A stretch of 64,000 nucleotides of DNA, from the NCBI RefSeq assembly GCF_000468095.1, contig NZ_ASZC01000002.1, positions 310,001-374,000 on the forward strand, given 5' to 3'. The notes below the pieces were generated by a model. That model saw nothing but the letters and a program-made list of their open reading frames with translations. It did no database searches and had not been told where the DNA came from. Made by a program: the position numbers and the translations under genes. Positions 8,417-18,680 of the stretch are shown here, one piece after another. Positions within the stretch are counted from its first letter, which is position 1; each line of letters opens with the position of its first letter. The stretch is from Pantoea sp. AS-PWVM4 (GTDB lineage Bacteria; Pseudomonadota; Gammaproteobacteria; Enterobacterales; Enterobacteriaceae).

Positions 8417-10273
8417 ATGACGGATCGGCAACGGCAATTAACACCAGACCAGGTTCTGGCGGTACGGGATCTGAACGTACGTTTCCAGCATGAAGGACGT
8501 ATTACCGAAGCGGTGCGCCAGCTCTCGCTTGATCTGCATCGTGGTGAAACCCTGGCGCTGGTGGGGGAGTCCGGTTCGGGTAAATCGGTCACTTCGCTGG
8601 CGTTGATGCGGCTGATCCAGCAGGCGGGTGGGGAAGTCAGCGGTGAAATCACCCTGCGACGGCGTAATGGCGAGTTGCTGGATGTGATGCGGGCTCCTGC
8701 CAGCCAGATGCGACGCGTACGCGGTGCAGATATGGCGATGATCTTCCAGGAGCCGATGACCTCGCTGAATCCGGTGTTCACCGTCGGTGAGCAGATCGCC
8801 GAATCGATCCGTCTGCATCAGGGCAAAAGCCATCAACAGGCGTTGGCTGAAGCGCACCATATGCTCGATCTGGTGCGCATCCCCGAAGCGCAAAATGTCT
8901 TGTCGCGCTATCCGCATCAACTTTCCGGTGGCATGCGTCAGCGCGTAATGATCGCTATGGCGCTCTCCTGTAAACCCGCGCTGCTGATCGCCGACGAACC
9001 CACGACCGCGCTGGATGTCACCATTCAGGCACAAATCCTGCAATTGATCCGCGTGCTGCAAAAAGAGATGCAGATGGGGGTGATTTTTATCACCCACGAT
9101 ATGGGCGTGGTGGCGGAAATGGCCGACCGGGTGCAGGTAATGTATCGCGGCGATGTGGTGGAACGTGCGCCAGTGCAGCAACTGTTTAACCAGCCGCAGC
9201 AACCCTACACCCGGGCGCTGCTCTCCGCCGTGCCTAAACTGGGGGCGATGAATGGACAACCGCTTCCGGCAAAATTTCCGCTTATCCACCGTGATGGTCG
9301 CGAAGAAGCCCAGACGCCGCAGGATACCGTGCGTGTTGACCGCCCGCCGGTGCTACAGGTACGCGATCTGGTTACGCGTTTCGATATCCGCAGCGGTTTG
9401 CTCAATCGGGTAAAACGGCGCGTCCACGCGGTGGAGAAGGTCAGTTTTGATCTTTATGCCGGTGAAACGCTCGCCCTGGTGGGGGAGTCCGGCTGCGGTA
9501 AGTCGACCACCGGTCGTTCTCTGCTACGCTTAGTCGCCAGTCAGGGCGGCACCATTACTTTTGACGGGCAACGCATTGATGCGCTCGAGGGACGGGCGCT
9601 GGCGGCCTTGCGTCGTGATATTCAGTTTATCTTTCAGGACCCTTACGCCTCGCTCGACCCGCGTTTGACGGTGGGCTTCTCCATCATGGAGCCGCTGCTG
9701 GTGCATCAGACGATGAACCGCCGCCAGGCCGAGCAACGTGTCGCCTGGCTGCTGGAACGCGTCGGGTTGTTGCCGGAACATGCCCAACGTTATCCGCATG
9801 AATTTTCCGGTGGTCAGCGTCAGCGTATCTGCATTGCGCGCGCGCTGGCGCTGAACCCCAAGGTGGTGATTGCTGATGAGTCGGTCTCGGCGCTGGATGT
9901 GTCGATTCAGGCACAAATCATCAATCTGATGCTCGATTTGCAGCGCGAATTTGGCATCGCGTTTCTGTTTATCTCGCACGATATGGCGGTAGTGGAACGC
10001 ATCAGCCATCGTGTGGCGGTGATGTATCTTGGACAGATCGTGGAGATGGGGCCACGCCAGGCGGTGTTTGAGCAACCGCGCCATCCCTATACCAAAAAAC
10101 TGATGGCGGCAGTGCCGGTGGCCGATCCGGCGCACCGGCGTCGTGAACGGGCGTTGCTGGTGGATGAAATCCCCAGCCCGATACGTCCGTTGGGCGATGA
10201 GCCGGAAGTCGCGCCATTGATTGAGGTGGCACCAGGGCATTTTGTCGCCCGCCATGCCATCAGCGGCACCTGA
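8417..10273 (+). CDS. gsiA: Glutathione ABC transporter, double ATP-binding protein GsiA
   Basis: A 618-residue fused ATPase that powers glutathione import through GsiCD. NBD1 has GESGSGKS near residue 54, LSGGMRQRV and [14 protein letters not shown]2 has GESGCGKST near 357, FSGGQRQRI and [11 protein letters not shown]. Each domain is followed by an oligopeptide/dipeptide-transporter C-terminal extension ([14 protein letters not shown] and [13 protein letters not shown]). The ribosome site AAGGAG lies just before ATG 8417. NBD2 has Ser instead of Pro after the Walker B Glu, as is usual in this family. Confidence 0.97.
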   Translation: MTDRQRQLTPDQVLAVRDLNVRFQHEGRITEAVRQLSLDLHRGETLALVGESGSGKSVTSLALMRLIQQAGGEVSGEITLRRRNGELLDVMRAPASQMRRVRGADMAMIFQEPMTSLNPVFTVGEQIAESIRLHQGKSHQQALAEAHHMLDLVRIPEAQNVLSRYPHQLSGGMRQRVMIAMALSCKPALLIADEPTTALDVTIQAQILQLIRVLQKEMQMGVIFITHDMGVVAEMADRVQVMYRGDVVERAPVQQLFNQPQQPYTRALLSAVPKLGAMNGQPLPAKFPLIHRDGREEAQTPQDTVRVDRPPVLQVRDLVTRFDIRSGLLNRVKRRVHAVEKVSFDLYAGETLALVGESGCGKSTTGRSLLRLVASQGGTITFDGQRIDALEGRALAALRRDIQFIFQDPYASLDPRLTVGFSIMEPLLVHQTMNRRQAEQRVAWLLERVGLLPEHAQRYPHEFSGGQRQRICIARALALNPKVVIADESVSALDVSIQAQIINLMLDLQREFGIAFLFISHDMAVVERISHRVAVMYLGQIVEMGPRQAVFEQPRHPYTKKLMAAVPVADPAHRRRERALLVDEIPSPIRPLGDEPEVAPLIEVAPGHFVARHAISGT

Positions 10274-10341
10274 ACAGCAGCAACTCATCCGCGTCACCGG
10301 CTGGTGTGCGCAAAGACAGGGACTACAGGAGAACGATAACG

Positions 10342-11877
10342 ATGCACCATATTATGCGTAAAGGGGTTATCACTGCCGGGTTGTTAAGTTCGGCGCTGGC
10401 GCTACCGGCCTGGGCGGCGAAAGATGCGGTGATTGCCGTGGCTTCAACATTTACCACCCTCGATCCTTACGATGCTAACGACACCTTGTCGCAGGCGGTG
10501 GCGAAGTCCTTCTATCAGGGATTGTTCGGCTTCGATAAAGATATGAAGCTGACTAACGTGTTGGCTGAAAGCTATCAAACCAGCAGCGATGGCCTGACTT
10601 ACACCATCAAACTGCGTCCCAATGTGAAGTTTCAGGATGGCACCGACTTCAATGCGGAGGCGGTGAAGGTCAACCTCGATCGCGCCAGCAACCCGGATAA
10701 TCACCTCAAGCGTTACAACCTGTTTAAATACGTCGCCAGCACCGAGGTGGTGGATCCGCTGACGGTCAAAATCACCCTGAAGCAGCCGTTCTCAGCCTTT
10801 ATCAATAACCTGGCCCATCCGGCGGCGGTGATGATCTCCCCAGCGGCGCTGAAAAAATATGGCAAGGATATTGGTTTCCATCCGGTGGGAACCGGGCCGT
10901 TTGAATTTGTCACCTGGAACCAGACTGACTTCGTCAAAGTGAAGAAGTGGGATGGCTACTGGAAAAAGGGCTATCCAAAGCTCGACAGCATTACCTGGCG
11001 TCCGGTGGTGGATAACAACACCCGCGCGGCGATGTTGCAGACCGGCGAAGCCACTTTTGCTTTCCCGGTGCCGTTTGAACAGGCCAAATTGCTGGAGAAA
11101 AACAGCAAGCTCGATGTGGTCACGACCCCGTCGATTATGCAGCGCTATATCAGCCTGAACGTGACACAAAAGCCGTTCGACAATCCGAAGGTGCGTGAGG
11201 CGCTGGAGTATGCCATCAACCGCCAGGCGTTGGCGAAGGTGGCGTTTGCCGGATATGCCACGCCCGCCACGGGCATTGTGCCGCCAGCCATCGATTTTGC
11301 GCAGAAGTATCCCGCCATTGCTTACAATCCGGCCAAAGCGCGTGAACTGCTGAAAGAGGCGGGTTACCCGAATGGTTTTGAAACCACGTTGTGGTCATCA
11401 CATAACCACAGCACCGCGCAGAAAGTGTTGCAGTTCACCCAGCAACAGTTGGCGCAGGTCGGAGTTAAAGTGAAGGTGTTGGCGATGGATGCCGGCCAGC
11501 GTGCGGCGGAAGTGGAAAGCAAAGACCAGAAAGAGAGCGGCGTGCGCATGTTCTATACCGGCTGGTCAGCCTCGACCGGTGAAGCCGACTGGGCGCTGAC
11601 GCCGCTGTTTGCCACCAGCTCATGGCCGCCAGCGATCTTCAATACCGCGTTTTACAGCAATCCCCAGGTTGATAAAGATCTGGCCGATGCGCTGAAAACC
11701 ACCGATCGCGACCAGAAAGCCAAACTGTATAAAGATGCACAGGATCGCATCTGGAACGACCATCCGTGGATCCCGCTGGTGGTGGAGCAACTGCTGTCTG
11801 CCAGTAACAAAAACCTGAGCGGTTTTTACGTCATGCCTGATACCTCATTTAACTTTGATGAGGCCGACCTGAAGTAA
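10342..11877 (+). CDS. gsiB: Glutathione-binding periplasmic protein GsiB
   Basis: A 511-residue family-5 solute-binding protein that delivers glutathione to GsiCD. The signal peptide ends around residue 26 ([10 protein letters not shown]). The family signature region [30 protein letters not shown] is at about residues 74-104 of the precursor. ATG 10342 is chosen because AGGAG is at 10327-10331 and the precursor length matches E. coli GsiB; a longer frame from 10306 has no good ribosome site. A strong hairpin follows the gene before gsiC. Confidence 0.96.
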   Translation: MHHIMRKGVITAGLLSSALALPAWAAKDAVIAVASTFTTLDPYDANDTLSQAVAKSFYQGLFGFDKDMKLTNVLAESYQTSSDGLTYTIKLRPNVKFQDGTDFNAEAVKVNLDRASNPDNHLKRYNLFKYVASTEVVDPLTVKITLKQPFSAFINNLAHPAAVMISPAALKKYGKDIGFHPVGTGPFEFVTWNQTDFVKVKKWDGYWKKGYPKLDSITWRPVVDNNTRAAMLQTGEATFAFPVPFEQAKLLEKNSKLDVVTTPSIMQRYISLNVTQKPFDNPKVREALEYAINRQALAKVAFAGYATPATGIVPPAIDFAQKYPAIAYNPAKARELLKEAGYPNGFETTLWSSHNHSTAQKVLQFTQQQLAQVGVKVKVLAMDAGQRAAEVESKDQKESGVRMFYTGWSASTGEADWALTPLFATSSWPPAIFNTAFYSNPQVDKDLADALKTTDRDQKAKLYKDAQDRIWNDHPWIPLVVEQLLSASNKNLSGFYVMPDTSFNFDEADLK

Positions 11878-11881
11878 CCCT

Positions 11882-11908
11882 GAGGGGCAGCCCGCGTGGC
11901 TGCCCCTC
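11882..11908 (+). promoter_or_regulatory. Intercistronic stem-loop between gsiB and gsiC
   Basis: A perfect 11-bp stem (GAGGGGCAGCC / GGCTGCCCCTC) with loop CGCGT lies between the gsiB stop and gsiC start, with no T-run after it. Such hairpins often stabilise the binding-protein mRNA so that it is more abundant than the membrane components; that role is inferred here. Confidence 0.75.
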
Positions 11909-11925
11909 ACCGTGCAGGACTTCGC

Positions 11926-12846
11926 ATGCTGAATTATTTTCTCAAACGATTACTGGGACTGATTCCCACGCTGCTGATTGTGGCGGTGTTGGTGTTCCTG
12001 TTTGTACATCTGTTGCCGGGCGATCCGGCACGCTTGATTGCCGGGTCCGATGCCGATGCGCAGGTCGTCGCGCTGGTGCGTCAGGAACTGGGCCTTGATC
12101 AGCCATTGATCCAGCAGTTCTGGCATTTCATCTGGAATGCGGTGCAGGGGGATTTTGGTCAGTCGATGGTGTCGAAACGTCCGGTTTCCGAAGAGATTGC
12201 CACGCGTTTTTTTCCGACACTGTGGCTGACATTAAGCAGCATGATCTGGGCGGTGCTGTTTGGCATGGTGATTGGCATCGTCTCTGCGGTATGGCGTAAC
12301 CGCTGGCCGGATCGACTGGGTATGACGCTGGCGGTGTCGGGGATCTCTTTTCCGGCGTTTGCCCTCGGTATGCTGCTGATGCAAATTTTTTCCGTGGATT
12401 TAGGCTGGTTGCCGACCGTGGGTGCCGACAGCTGGCAGCATTACATTCTGCCCTCCATCACCCTCGGCGCGGCGGTTGCGGCGGTGATGGCGCGCTTTAC
12501 CCGTGCATCGTTCGTGGAGGTGATGCAGGAGGATTATATGCGCACCGCGCGGGCCAAAGGGGTGCGGGAAACGCTGGTGGTGGTCAAACACGGGCTACGC
12601 AATGCCATGATTCCAGTGGTCACCATGATGGGGCTGCAATTTGGCTTTTTGCTCGGCGGTTCGATCGTAGTGGAAGTGGTGTTTAACTGGCCCGGTCTGG
12701 GCCGTCTGCTGGTGGATTCGGTGGAGATGCGTGATTACCCGGTGATTCAGGCCGAGGTGCTGCTGTTCTCGCTGGAGTTCATTCTGATTAACCTGATTGT
12801 CGATATGTTGTACGCGGCGATCAACCCGGCTATTCGCTACAGGTAA
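11926..12846 (+). CDS. gsiC: Glutathione ABC transporter permease GsiC
   Basis: A 306-residue inner-membrane permease, the same length as E. coli GsiC. It begins [19 protein letters not shown], has about six transmembrane helices, and carries the cytoplasmic loop [23 protein letters not shown] that docks on the ATPase. ATG 11926 is used; an in-frame GTG at 11896 lies inside the upstream hairpin and is unlikely. It pairs with GsiD. Confidence 0.96.
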   Translation: MLNYFLKRLLGLIPTLLIVAVLVFLFVHLLPGDPARLIAGSDADAQVVALVRQELGLDQPLIQQFWHFIWNAVQGDFGQSMVSKRPVSEEIATRFFPTLWLTLSSMIWAVLFGMVIGIVSAVWRNRWPDRLGMTLAVSGISFPAFALGMLLMQIFSVDLGWLPTVGADSWQHYILPSITLGAAVAAVMARFTRASFVEVMQEDYMRTARAKGVRETLVVVKHGLRNAMIPVVTMMGLQFGFLLGGSIVVEVVFNWPGLGRLLVDSVEMRDYPVIQAEVLLFSLEFILINLIVDMLYAAINPAIRYR

Positions 12847-12855
12847 GGAGTCGCA

Positions 12856-13761
12856 ATGAAAAACTGGCGACGCGAGGCGGCACTGAAAATCATGCCGACG
12901 ATGACGGAAAACCGGGTGCGCACCCCCTGGCGCGAGTTCTGGCGACGCTTTCGTCGCCAGCATGTGGCGCTGCTGGCGGGGGCGTTTGTGTTGTTGCTGA
13001 TCGTGGTGGCTTTTATCGCCCCCTGGATCGCGCCCTTTGATGCCGAAAACTATTTCGATTATGACCGCCTGAATGAAGGCCCGTCGTTGATGCACTGGTT
13101 TGGGGTTGACTCGCTCGGCCGCGATATTTTTAGCCGTGTGTTGGTCGGCACGCGCATTTCCTTAATTGCCGGTTTCTTTTCGGTAGCGATAGGGACGGTG
13201 ATCGGCACCTTATTGGGTTTGCTGGCAGGCTACTACGAAGGTTGGTGGGATCGTATCACCATGCGCGTCTGCGACGTGTTGTTTGCCTTTCCGGGCATTC
13301 TGCTGGCGATTGCTGTGGTGGCGATTATGGGCAGCGGCATGAGTAACGTGATTGTCGCGGTGGCGATTTTCAGTATCCCGGCGTTTGCGCGTTTGGTGCG
13401 GGGTAACACCCTGGTGCTCAAACATCAGACTTATATTGAATCGGCCCGCAGCATCGGTGCCTCGGACTGGACCATCATTATGCGCCATATCCTGCCGGGT
13501 ACGGTTTCATCGATTGTGGTCTACTTCACCATGCGTATTGGCACCTCGATTATCACGGCCGCCAGCCTGTCGTTTCTTGGCCTCGGTGCGCAGCCGCCCA
13601 CGCCAGAGTGGGGCGCGATGCTCAATGAAGCACGCGCCGATATGGTGATTGCCCCCCATGTGGCGATTTTCCCCAGCCTCGCCATTTTCCTGACGGTGCT
13701 GGCGTTTAATTTGCTGGGCGATGGGCTGCGTGATGCATTGGATCCGAAATTGAAAACCTGA
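12856..13761 (+). CDS. gsiD: Glutathione ABC transporter permease GsiD
   Basis: A 301-residue second permease of the Gsi importer, highly similar to E. coli GsiD. An N-terminal cytoplasmic tail ([15 protein letters not shown]) leads into the first helix; the [17 protein letters not shown] signature and the docking loop [21 protein letters not shown] follow. AAGGAG precedes ATG 12856 and the gap to gsiC is nine bases. Last gene of the operon. Confidence 0.96.
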   Translation: MKNWRREAALKIMPTMTENRVRTPWREFWRRFRRQHVALLAGAFVLLLIVVAFIAPWIAPFDAENYFDYDRLNEGPSLMHWFGVDSLGRDIFSRVLVGTRISLIAGFFSVAIGTVIGTLLGLLAGYYEGWWDRITMRVCDVLFAFPGILLAIAVVAIMGSGMSNVIVAVAIFSIPAFARLVRGNTLVLKHQTYIESARSIGASDWTIIMRHILPGTVSSIVVYFTMRIGTSIITAASLSFLGLGAQPPTPEWGAMLNEARADMVIAPHVAIFPSLAIFLTVLAFNLLGDGLRDALDPKLKT

Positions 13762-13772
13762 ACCAGGTGAGC

Positions 13773-13797
13773 AACGGCGCGATCTATCGCGCCGTTT
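13773..13797. repeat. Degenerate REP palindrome / two-way terminator
   Basis: AACGGCGCGA / TCGCGCCGTT form a stem around TCTA between the convergent gsiD and chemoreceptor genes. It is related to the GTAG REP family of this window but lacks the GTAG head, and T/A bases at its ends suit a bidirectional terminator. Confidence 0.6.
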
Positions 13798-13801
13798 TAC
13801 C

Positions 13802-15463
13802 TTAAAACGTTTCCCAATTGTCATTGCCGGAGGCAGCAGGGGCCTTCAACGCGCGCGGAGCTACAACTGGCGCTGACGGACGCACCAGCGCCGCCACCGC
13901 CTGACGTGTGCCGGTGTTAAAACGCGCTACCGCCGCAGACAAACGGCTGGCCTGTTGTTCCAGCGATGCCGACGCATTCGCCGATTCCTGCACCAGGGTG
14001 GCGTTCTGTTGCGTAACGCGATCCATCTCGTTCACCGCCTGGCCGATCTGGTCGATACCACGGCTCTGCTCATCCGATGCGGAGGCAATCTCACCCATAA
14101 TATCGGTCACGCGGGTGACGGCGCTGACGATTTCCTGCATGGTGTCGCCCGCGCTGCCAACCTGTTGTGAGCCGAGATTGACACGCTGAACCGAGTTCTC
14201 AATCAACAGCTTGATCTCTTTTGCTGCCTGGGCACTGCGTTGGGCCAGGTTACGTACTTCACCTGCCACCACCGCAAAACCGCGTCCCTGTTCTCCGGCG
14301 CGAGCCGCTTCAACTGCCGCGTTAAGGGCGAGGATATTGGTCTGGAAGGCAATGCCATCAATCACGCTGGTAATATCCGCGATCTTTTTCGAACTGTCGG
14401 CGATATCGTGCATGGTTTTCACCACGCCAGCCACCACGTTGCCACCCTTATCGGCGGTATCGGAAGCGGTTCTTGCCAACTGCGTGGCCTGGCGCGCGTT
14501 ATCGGCGTTTTGTTTCACGGTGGCGGTGAGCTGCTCCATACTGGCGGCGGTCTCCTCCAGTGATGCGGCCTGTTGTTCGGTACGTGAGGAGAGATCGTTA
14601 TTCCCGGTAGCGATTTCACTGACGCTGCTGAAGATCGCATCAGCGCTGTCACGGACATTGCTGACGGTACTGAGTAGCGCCTGTTGCATATGATTCAGGC
14701 TGGCAGCCAGTGCCGCCATTTCACTGCGGCCTTCTACGTGCAGACTGCCGGAAAGATCCCCTTCAGCAAAACGTTCCATCTGTTTTTGCAGTTGCTTCAT
14801 CGGGGTGAGCAGAATACGGCGTACCAACACCCAGACTGCTGCCAGCATCAGCACCACCACCACGGCCATCACCGCAACCATAGCCAGCACACGTTGCCAG
14901 GCGCTTTCGTTTTCCGCGCTGCCTTGTGCCAGCAACTCGACGTTCTGCGCACGCCACTGCTTGTAAGCCTCTTCGAGGTCATCCTGCGCTTGCTGGGCAT
15001 CAAGATTGCCATACGAAGGGTAATCATTGGCTTTCAGAAAGGTGGCGGATTGTTGCAGCAAATCCGCCATTGCGCTGAACTTGGCTTCGACCAGGGCCGC
15101 AGCCGCGTCACTCTGGCCTTTGATGCGTGGCAGACTTTTGTACTGGGCAAAGTGCTGCTGCGCTTCATTCAGCGAGACGCCCGCCGCAGTGATCAATTTG
15201 TCAATCGCCGCCAGTGAGGCTGCATCGGTCTGCTTTTTCAGGATACGGATGGCGACGCGGTTAATGGTGACACGGGTTTTCACCAGCGTTTGCCAGCCAT
15301 CGGCCAGTTCGCGCTGCTGGTGGGATAATTGATCGCTGGTGGTGAAGTTACGCTGACCCGCCATGAGCGAGGTCAGAAACAGCGAGCCGGAAACGACTTG
15401 CATGGCTGTAAAGACCACCAGAATCACAATAATGGCGGTCACGACTTTCATTCTTTTAAGCAT
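13802..15463 (-). CDS. Methyl-accepting chemotaxis protein
   Basis: A 553-residue transmembrane chemoreceptor of the Tsr/Tar type. TM1 is about residues 6-30, a four-helix-bundle sensor region lies in the periplasm to about 185, TM2 ([22 protein letters not shown]) follows, then a HAMP domain and the signalling hairpin with tip [20 protein letters not shown]. The last residues are NWETF, the tether for CheR and CheB, so this is a high-abundance-type receptor open to methylation control. ATG 15463 is chosen because the FliA promoter ends about 38 bases upstream; a TTG at 15481 would be too close. The ligand is unknown. In E. coli this spot holds yliE/yliF/bssR instead. Confidence 0.95.
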   Translation of the reverse strand: MLKRMKVVTAIIVILVVFTAMQVVSGSLFLTSLMAGQRNFTTSDQLSHQQRELADGWQTLVKTRVTINRVAIRILKKQTDAASLAAIDKLITAAGVSLNEAQQHFAQYKSLPRIKGQSDAAAALVEAKFSAMADLLQQSATFLKANDYPSYGNLDAQQAQDDLEEAYKQWRAQNVELLAQGSAENESAWQRVLAMVAVMAVVVVLMLAAVWVLVRRILLTPMKQLQKQMERFAEGDLSGSLHVEGRSEMAALAASLNHMQQALLSTVSNVRDSADAIFSSVSEIATGNNDLSSRTEQQAASLEETAASMEQLTATVKQNADNARQATQLARTASDTADKGGNVVAGVVKTMHDIADSSKKIADITSVIDGIAFQTNILALNAAVEAARAGEQGRGFAVVAGEVRNLAQRSAQAAKEIKLLIENSVQRVNLGSQQVGSAGDTMQEIVSAVTRVTDIMGEIASASDEQSRGIDQIGQAVNEMDRVTQQNATLVQESANASASLEQQASRLSAAVARFNTGTRQAVAALVRPSAPVVAPRALKAPAASGNDNWETF

Positions 15464-15500
15464 CCTGAACTCTCTGGGCAAAAGGGGCGTGTACAGAGGT

Positions 15501-15527
15501 TATCGGTGTAAAAGAAAGGCGCTTTAC
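15501..15527 (-). promoter_or_regulatory. Sigma-28 (FliA) promoter of the chemoreceptor gene
   Basis: On the minus strand the -35 element TAAAGCGC is followed by exactly 11 bases and the -10 element ACCGATAA, against the enterobacterial FliA consensus TAAAGTTT-N11-GCCGATAA. All core bases (TAAAG and CCGATAA) match. It sits about 38 bases before the start codon, placing the receptor in the late flagellar regulon. Confidence 0.9.
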
Positions 15528-15561
15528 TGTCGGGGAAAAATAATTTCGGCGGAGAATGATA

Positions 15562-15584
15562 TCCCCCATGACTGGCATGGGGGA
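15562..15584 (-). terminator. Hairpin downstream of rimO
   Basis: TCCCCCATG / CATGGGGGA form a perfect 9-bp stem with loop ACTGG a few bases after the rimO stop codon. No T-run follows on the minus strand, so it may be a terminator aided by Rho or a 3'-end protector. Confidence 0.5.
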
Positions 15585-15591
15585 GGAGGGA

Positions 15592-16917
15592 TTAAACGCG
15601 TGAACCCCAAAGATCGTATTCGTCGGCGTGTTCCACTTTGACGCGCACCACGTCGCCGACTTTCACCTGACGATCGCCGTTCAGGTAGACCGCACCATCG
15701 ATTTCTGGCGCATCGGCCATGCTGCGACCGACCGCACCTTCTTCATCGACTTCATCGATGATCACCAGAATTTCGCGGCCAATTTTCTCTTGCAGACGTT
15801 CAGCCGAGATCTGCTGTTGCAGCTGCATAAAGCGTTCGAAACGTTCCTGTTTCACCTCTTCAGGCACCTGATCCGGCAGTTGGTTGGCGGTTGCGCCTTC
15901 AACCGGGCTGTACTGGAAGCAGCCGACACGATCCAGACGCGCTTCTTTCAGGAAGTCGAGCAGCATCTGGAAATCTTCCTCGGTTTCTCCCGGGAAGCCG
16001 ACGATAAAGGTGGAACGCAGCGTCAGTTCCGGGCAAATTTCACGCCAGCGCTTAATACGCTCCAGCGTACGTTCTACCGCACCCGGACGCTTCATCAGCT
16101 TCAGAATACGCGGGCTGGCGTGTTGCAGCGGAATGTCGAGGTACGGCAGGATCTTACCTTCAGCCATCAGCGGAATGACATCATCCACATGTGGGTAAGG
16201 GTAGACGTAGTGCAGGCGCACCCAGACGCCAAGTTTTGCCAGTTGTTCACACAGGCTGACCATGCTGGTCTTCACCGGGGAACCGTTCCAGAATCCGGTA
16301 CGATGCTTGACATCGACGCCGTAGGCGGAGGTGTCCTGAGAAATGACCAGCAGCTCTTTCACACCGGCTTCCACCAGACGTTTGGCTTCGTCCAGTACCT
16401 CGCCAATCGGGCGGCTATCAAGATCGCCACGCATTGACGGGATGATGCAGAAGGTACAGCGATGGTTGCAGCCTTCCGAAATCTTCAGGTAGGCATAGTG
16501 GCGCGGCGTCAGCTTCACGCCCTGCTGCGGCACCAGGCTGAGGAACGGGTTGTGCTCTGGCTTCGGCACATAGTGATGAACGTGTGACAGCACCTGCTCG
16601 TAGCTGTGGGGACCGGTGATTTCCAACACCTTCGGGTGCACTTCGCGGATTTGATCCACTTTGGCACCAAGGCAGCCGGTGACGATCACTTTCCCGTTCT
16701 CGTTCAACGCTTCACCAATCGCTTCCAGGGATTCCTGCACGGCGCTGTCGATAAATCCACAGGTGTTAACAATGACGATCTCCGCGTCATCATAGCGTGG
16801 TACCACGTCATAACCTTCGGTACGCAGTTCCGTCAGGATACGTTCCGAGTCAACGAGGTTTTTTGGGCAGCCGAGTGAGACAAAGCCCACGCGTGGAGGA
16901 TTGGTGACATGGCTCAT
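15592..16917 (-). CDS. rimO: Ribosomal protein S12 methylthiotransferase RimO
   Basis: A 441-residue radical-SAM enzyme, the same length as E. coli RimO, that adds a methylthio group to an aspartate of ribosomal protein S12. Domains are an N-terminal UPF0004 domain with cluster cysteines ([26 protein letters not shown]), the radical-SAM core with CNHRCTFC near residue 150, and a C-terminal TRAM domain binding S12. It stands alone on the minus strand, divergent from the carbonic anhydrase gene. Confidence 0.98.
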   Translation of the reverse strand: MSHVTNPPRVGFVSLGCPKNLVDSERILTELRTEGYDVVPRYDDAEIVIVNTCGFIDSAVQESLEAIGEALNENGKVIVTGCLGAKVDQIREVHPKVLEITGPHSYEQVLSHVHHYVPKPEHNPFLSLVPQQGVKLTPRHYAYLKISEGCNHRCTFCIIPSMRGDLDSRPIGEVLDEAKRLVEAGVKELLVISQDTSAYGVDVKHRTGFWNGSPVKTSMVSLCEQLAKLGVWVRLHYVYPYPHVDDVIPLMAEGKILPYLDIPLQHASPRILKLMKRPGAVERTLERIKRWREICPELTLRSTFIVGFPGETEEDFQMLLDFLKEARLDRVGCFQYSPVEGATANQLPDQVPEEVKQERFERFMQLQQQISAERLQEKIGREILVIIDEVDEEGAVGRSMADAPEIDGAVYLNGDRQVKVGDVVRVKVEHADEYDLWGSRV

Positions 16918-17156
16918 AAGAATAAAAATTCATCATCATTAGTGTGGATAGGGGGGCGATTGTACAGGTGTCCGCGGGGAAATTGTATAGTCTGTTTTAA
17001 AGCCGCAACATGCTCAGGGTTGTCTTCACCGGGTGATTTTGCTTAAATGCCCGGTTGGTGCCTGTAAGCTATTATCGATACAAGAAAAAATTATGCAGCG
17101 CTGACGGTGAAATTGCTCACTGCCAGGGCAGAAGTGGATAATGTGAGAGCAGAGAA

Positions 17157-17792
17157 ATGAAAGAGATCATCAAAGGTTTTCTGAGTTTTCAACAGAATGT
17201 GTTTCCTGAAAGGAAGGATCTTTTCAAAAGCCTGGCGTCCAACCAAAATCCTAAAGCCCTGTTCATCTCCTGCTCAGACAGCCGTCTGGTGCCGGAACTG
17301 GTGACACAGCAGGAGCCGGGTCAACTGTTCGTTATCCGTAATGCGGGCAACATTGTGCCGTCATTCGGACCTGAGCCAGGCGGTGTATCCGCCACCATCG
17401 AATATGCCGTAGTGGCGCTGGGCGTGAGCGAAATCATCATTTGCGGCCACTCCAACTGTGGCGCGATGAAAGCCATTGCCGAGTGCTCCTGCATGGATAC
17501 CATGCCTGCGGTGGAACACTGGCTGCGTTATGCAGATGCTGCGCGCGCCGTCGTAGAGAACAAAAAGTACGACACGCCGGAAACCAAGCTTACTGAGATG
17601 GTGAAAGAGAACGTTATCGCCCAGCTCCACAATATCAAAACACATCCTTCTGTCGCGGTAGCGCTGCGTAAAGGTTCGCTGCGTCTGCACGGGTGGGTTT
17701 ATGATATTGAGAGCGGCAAAATCATGGCGCTGACTAAAGGCGGCGATGAGTTTGTTTCCCTGTCCGATAACCCGGAAACCTGCTTCGAATAA
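17157..17792 (+). CDS. Beta-carbonic anhydrase, CynT-like
   Basis: A 211-residue beta-class carbonic anhydrase that interconverts carbon dioxide and bicarbonate. Zinc ligands are visible as Cys39 and Asp41 in SCSDSR and His98/Cys101 in GHSNCGA. The sequence is closer to E. coli CynT (MKEII.GFL.FQ start, [22 protein letters not shown]) than to Can, but no cyanase genes cynS or cynX are beside it. It therefore probably serves general bicarbonate supply rather than cyanate detoxification. ATG 17157 is preceded by GAGAGCAGAG. This gene is not at this locus in E. coli. Confidence 0.93.
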   Translation: MKEIIKGFLSFQQNVFPERKDLFKSLASNQNPKALFISCSDSRLVPELVTQQEPGQLFVIRNAGNIVPSFGPEPGGVSATIEYAVVALGVSEIIICGHSNCGAMKAIAECSCMDTMPAVEHWLRYADAARAVVENKKYDTPETKLTEMVKENVIAQLHNIKTHPSVAVALRKGSLRLHGWVYDIESGKIMALTKGGDEFVSLSDNPETCFE

Positions 17793-17799
17793 GCCCCAG

Positions 17800-17831
17800 A
17801 CCGCCTGTGTTGCGCCAGTAACCCAGGCGGT
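17800..17831 (+). terminator. Hairpin after the carbonic anhydrase gene
   Basis: A perfect 8-bp inverted repeat (ACCGCCTG / CAGGCGGT) with a 16-base loop starts eight bases after the stop codon. Only a weak T-rich tail follows some bases later. Confidence 0.55.
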
Positions 17832-17885
17832 TGCTATTCACATTTCTTCAATTTTTCTTACTGCTCGTTACTGCTCAAACTAAGC

Positions 17886-17919
17886 TTGAAAAGCCATTTC
17901 TCCTCATAAGGGCTTTCAT
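17886..17919 (+). promoter_or_regulatory. Possible hairpin over the ribosome site of the DUF3313 lipoprotein gene
   Basis: TTGAAAAGCC and GGGCTTTCAT can pair over about eight bases with one bulge, directly before ATG 17920. The 3' arm contains part of the AAGGG ribosome site. The pairing is imperfect and may be fortuitous. Confidence 0.3.
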
Positions 17920-18576
17920 ATGCGATCACATCTCGTTGTTCCCCTGGTGACGCTGGCTTTCCTCACAGCAGGGTGTACCTCCCATGTTGCTGATACCAAA
18001 CAATATTCAGGCTTTCTCGGTGATTACAGCCAGTTAAAAATGGCGGAATCGGCGAGTGGCAAACCGACGATGCGCTGGATATCACCCGATTATCATGCGG
18101 CTAAGTATCCCAACGTCATTTATACCCCAATAGTTTATTACCCGGCGGCGCATCCGACGCAGCGTATCAGCCAGCAGACGCTGGACGCGATACGACAGTA
18201 TGCCGACCAAAAACTGAAAGACGGCATCGCGGTGCATAAAAATCTCGTGACCCAGAAGGGACCGAATACGATGGTGGTGAGGGCGGCAATCACCGCCGTG
18301 GGTAGCGAAAATGAGGGGGTGCAATTCTATGAAGTGGTCCCCGTTGCGGCGGTGATCGCCGGAACCATGGCCGCGACCGGACATCGTACCCAGAACAGTA
18401 CGCTGTACCTCGAAGTTGAAGCCAGCGATGCGCAAACCGGCAAACCGTTGATTAAAGTGGTGCGTAAGGCCTTCGGTAAGACGCTCCCTAACAATAGCTC
18501 GCCCATCACTCTGAATGATCTGCGTCCAGGCATTGATGAAATGGTCCGTGATGCGGTTTCTTTCAGCGCGCCCTGA
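17920..18576 (+). CDS. DUF3313-family lipoprotein
   Basis: A 218-residue predicted lipoprotein with signal LVTLAFLTAGC (lipidated Cys19). The pattern YSGFLGDYSQLK soon after the Cys, a central beta-rich part, and VVPVAAVIAGTMAATGHRTQNSTLYLEVEASDAQTGKPL are typical of the DUF3313 family, whose function is unknown. No Asp is found at position +2 after Cys (it is CTSH), so sorting to the outer membrane is expected. It lies between carbonic anhydrase and yliI and is absent from this place in E. coli. Confidence 0.85.
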   Translation: MRSHLVVPLVTLAFLTAGCTSHVADTKQYSGFLGDYSQLKMAESASGKPTMRWISPDYHAAKYPNVIYTPIVYYPAAHPTQRISQQTLDAIRQYADQKLKDGIAVHKNLVTQKGPNTMVVRAAITAVGSENEGVQFYEVVPVAAVIAGTMAATGHRTQNSTLYLEVEASDAQTGKPLIKVVRKAFGKTLPNNSSPITLNDLRPGIDEMVRDAVSFSAP

Positions 18577-18585
18577 AATGTCCAT

Positions 18586-18601
18586 GCCCGGGCCGCCGGG
18601 C
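18586..18601 (+). terminator. Terminator-like hairpin after the DUF3313 gene
   Basis: GCCCGG / CCGGGC form a 6-bp GC stem with loop GCCG ten bases after the stop, followed by TTAATGTTTTG. Confidence 0.6.
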
Positions 18602-18625
18602 TTAATGTTTTGTAAATCCTGCACA

Positions 18626-18673
18626 TCCTTTTTAACCGGCTGACTACCCTTAACGTCAGACGGTTAAAAAGGA
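18626..18673 (+). promoter_or_regulatory. Long hairpin that sequesters the yliI ribosome binding site
   Basis: The arms TCCTTTTTAACCG (18626-18638) and CGGTTAAAAAGGA (18661-18673) are perfect 13-bp complements. After one G/A mismatch a further five pairs CTGAC/GTCAG close a ten-base loop, giving 18 of 19 pairs. The 3' arm contains nearly all of the yliI Shine-Dalgarno sequence AAGGAG (18669-18674), six bases before ATG 18681. In RNA this would block translation until opened; in DNA it could instead be a dyad operator. Confidence 0.75.
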
Positions 18674-18680
18674 GACACCC

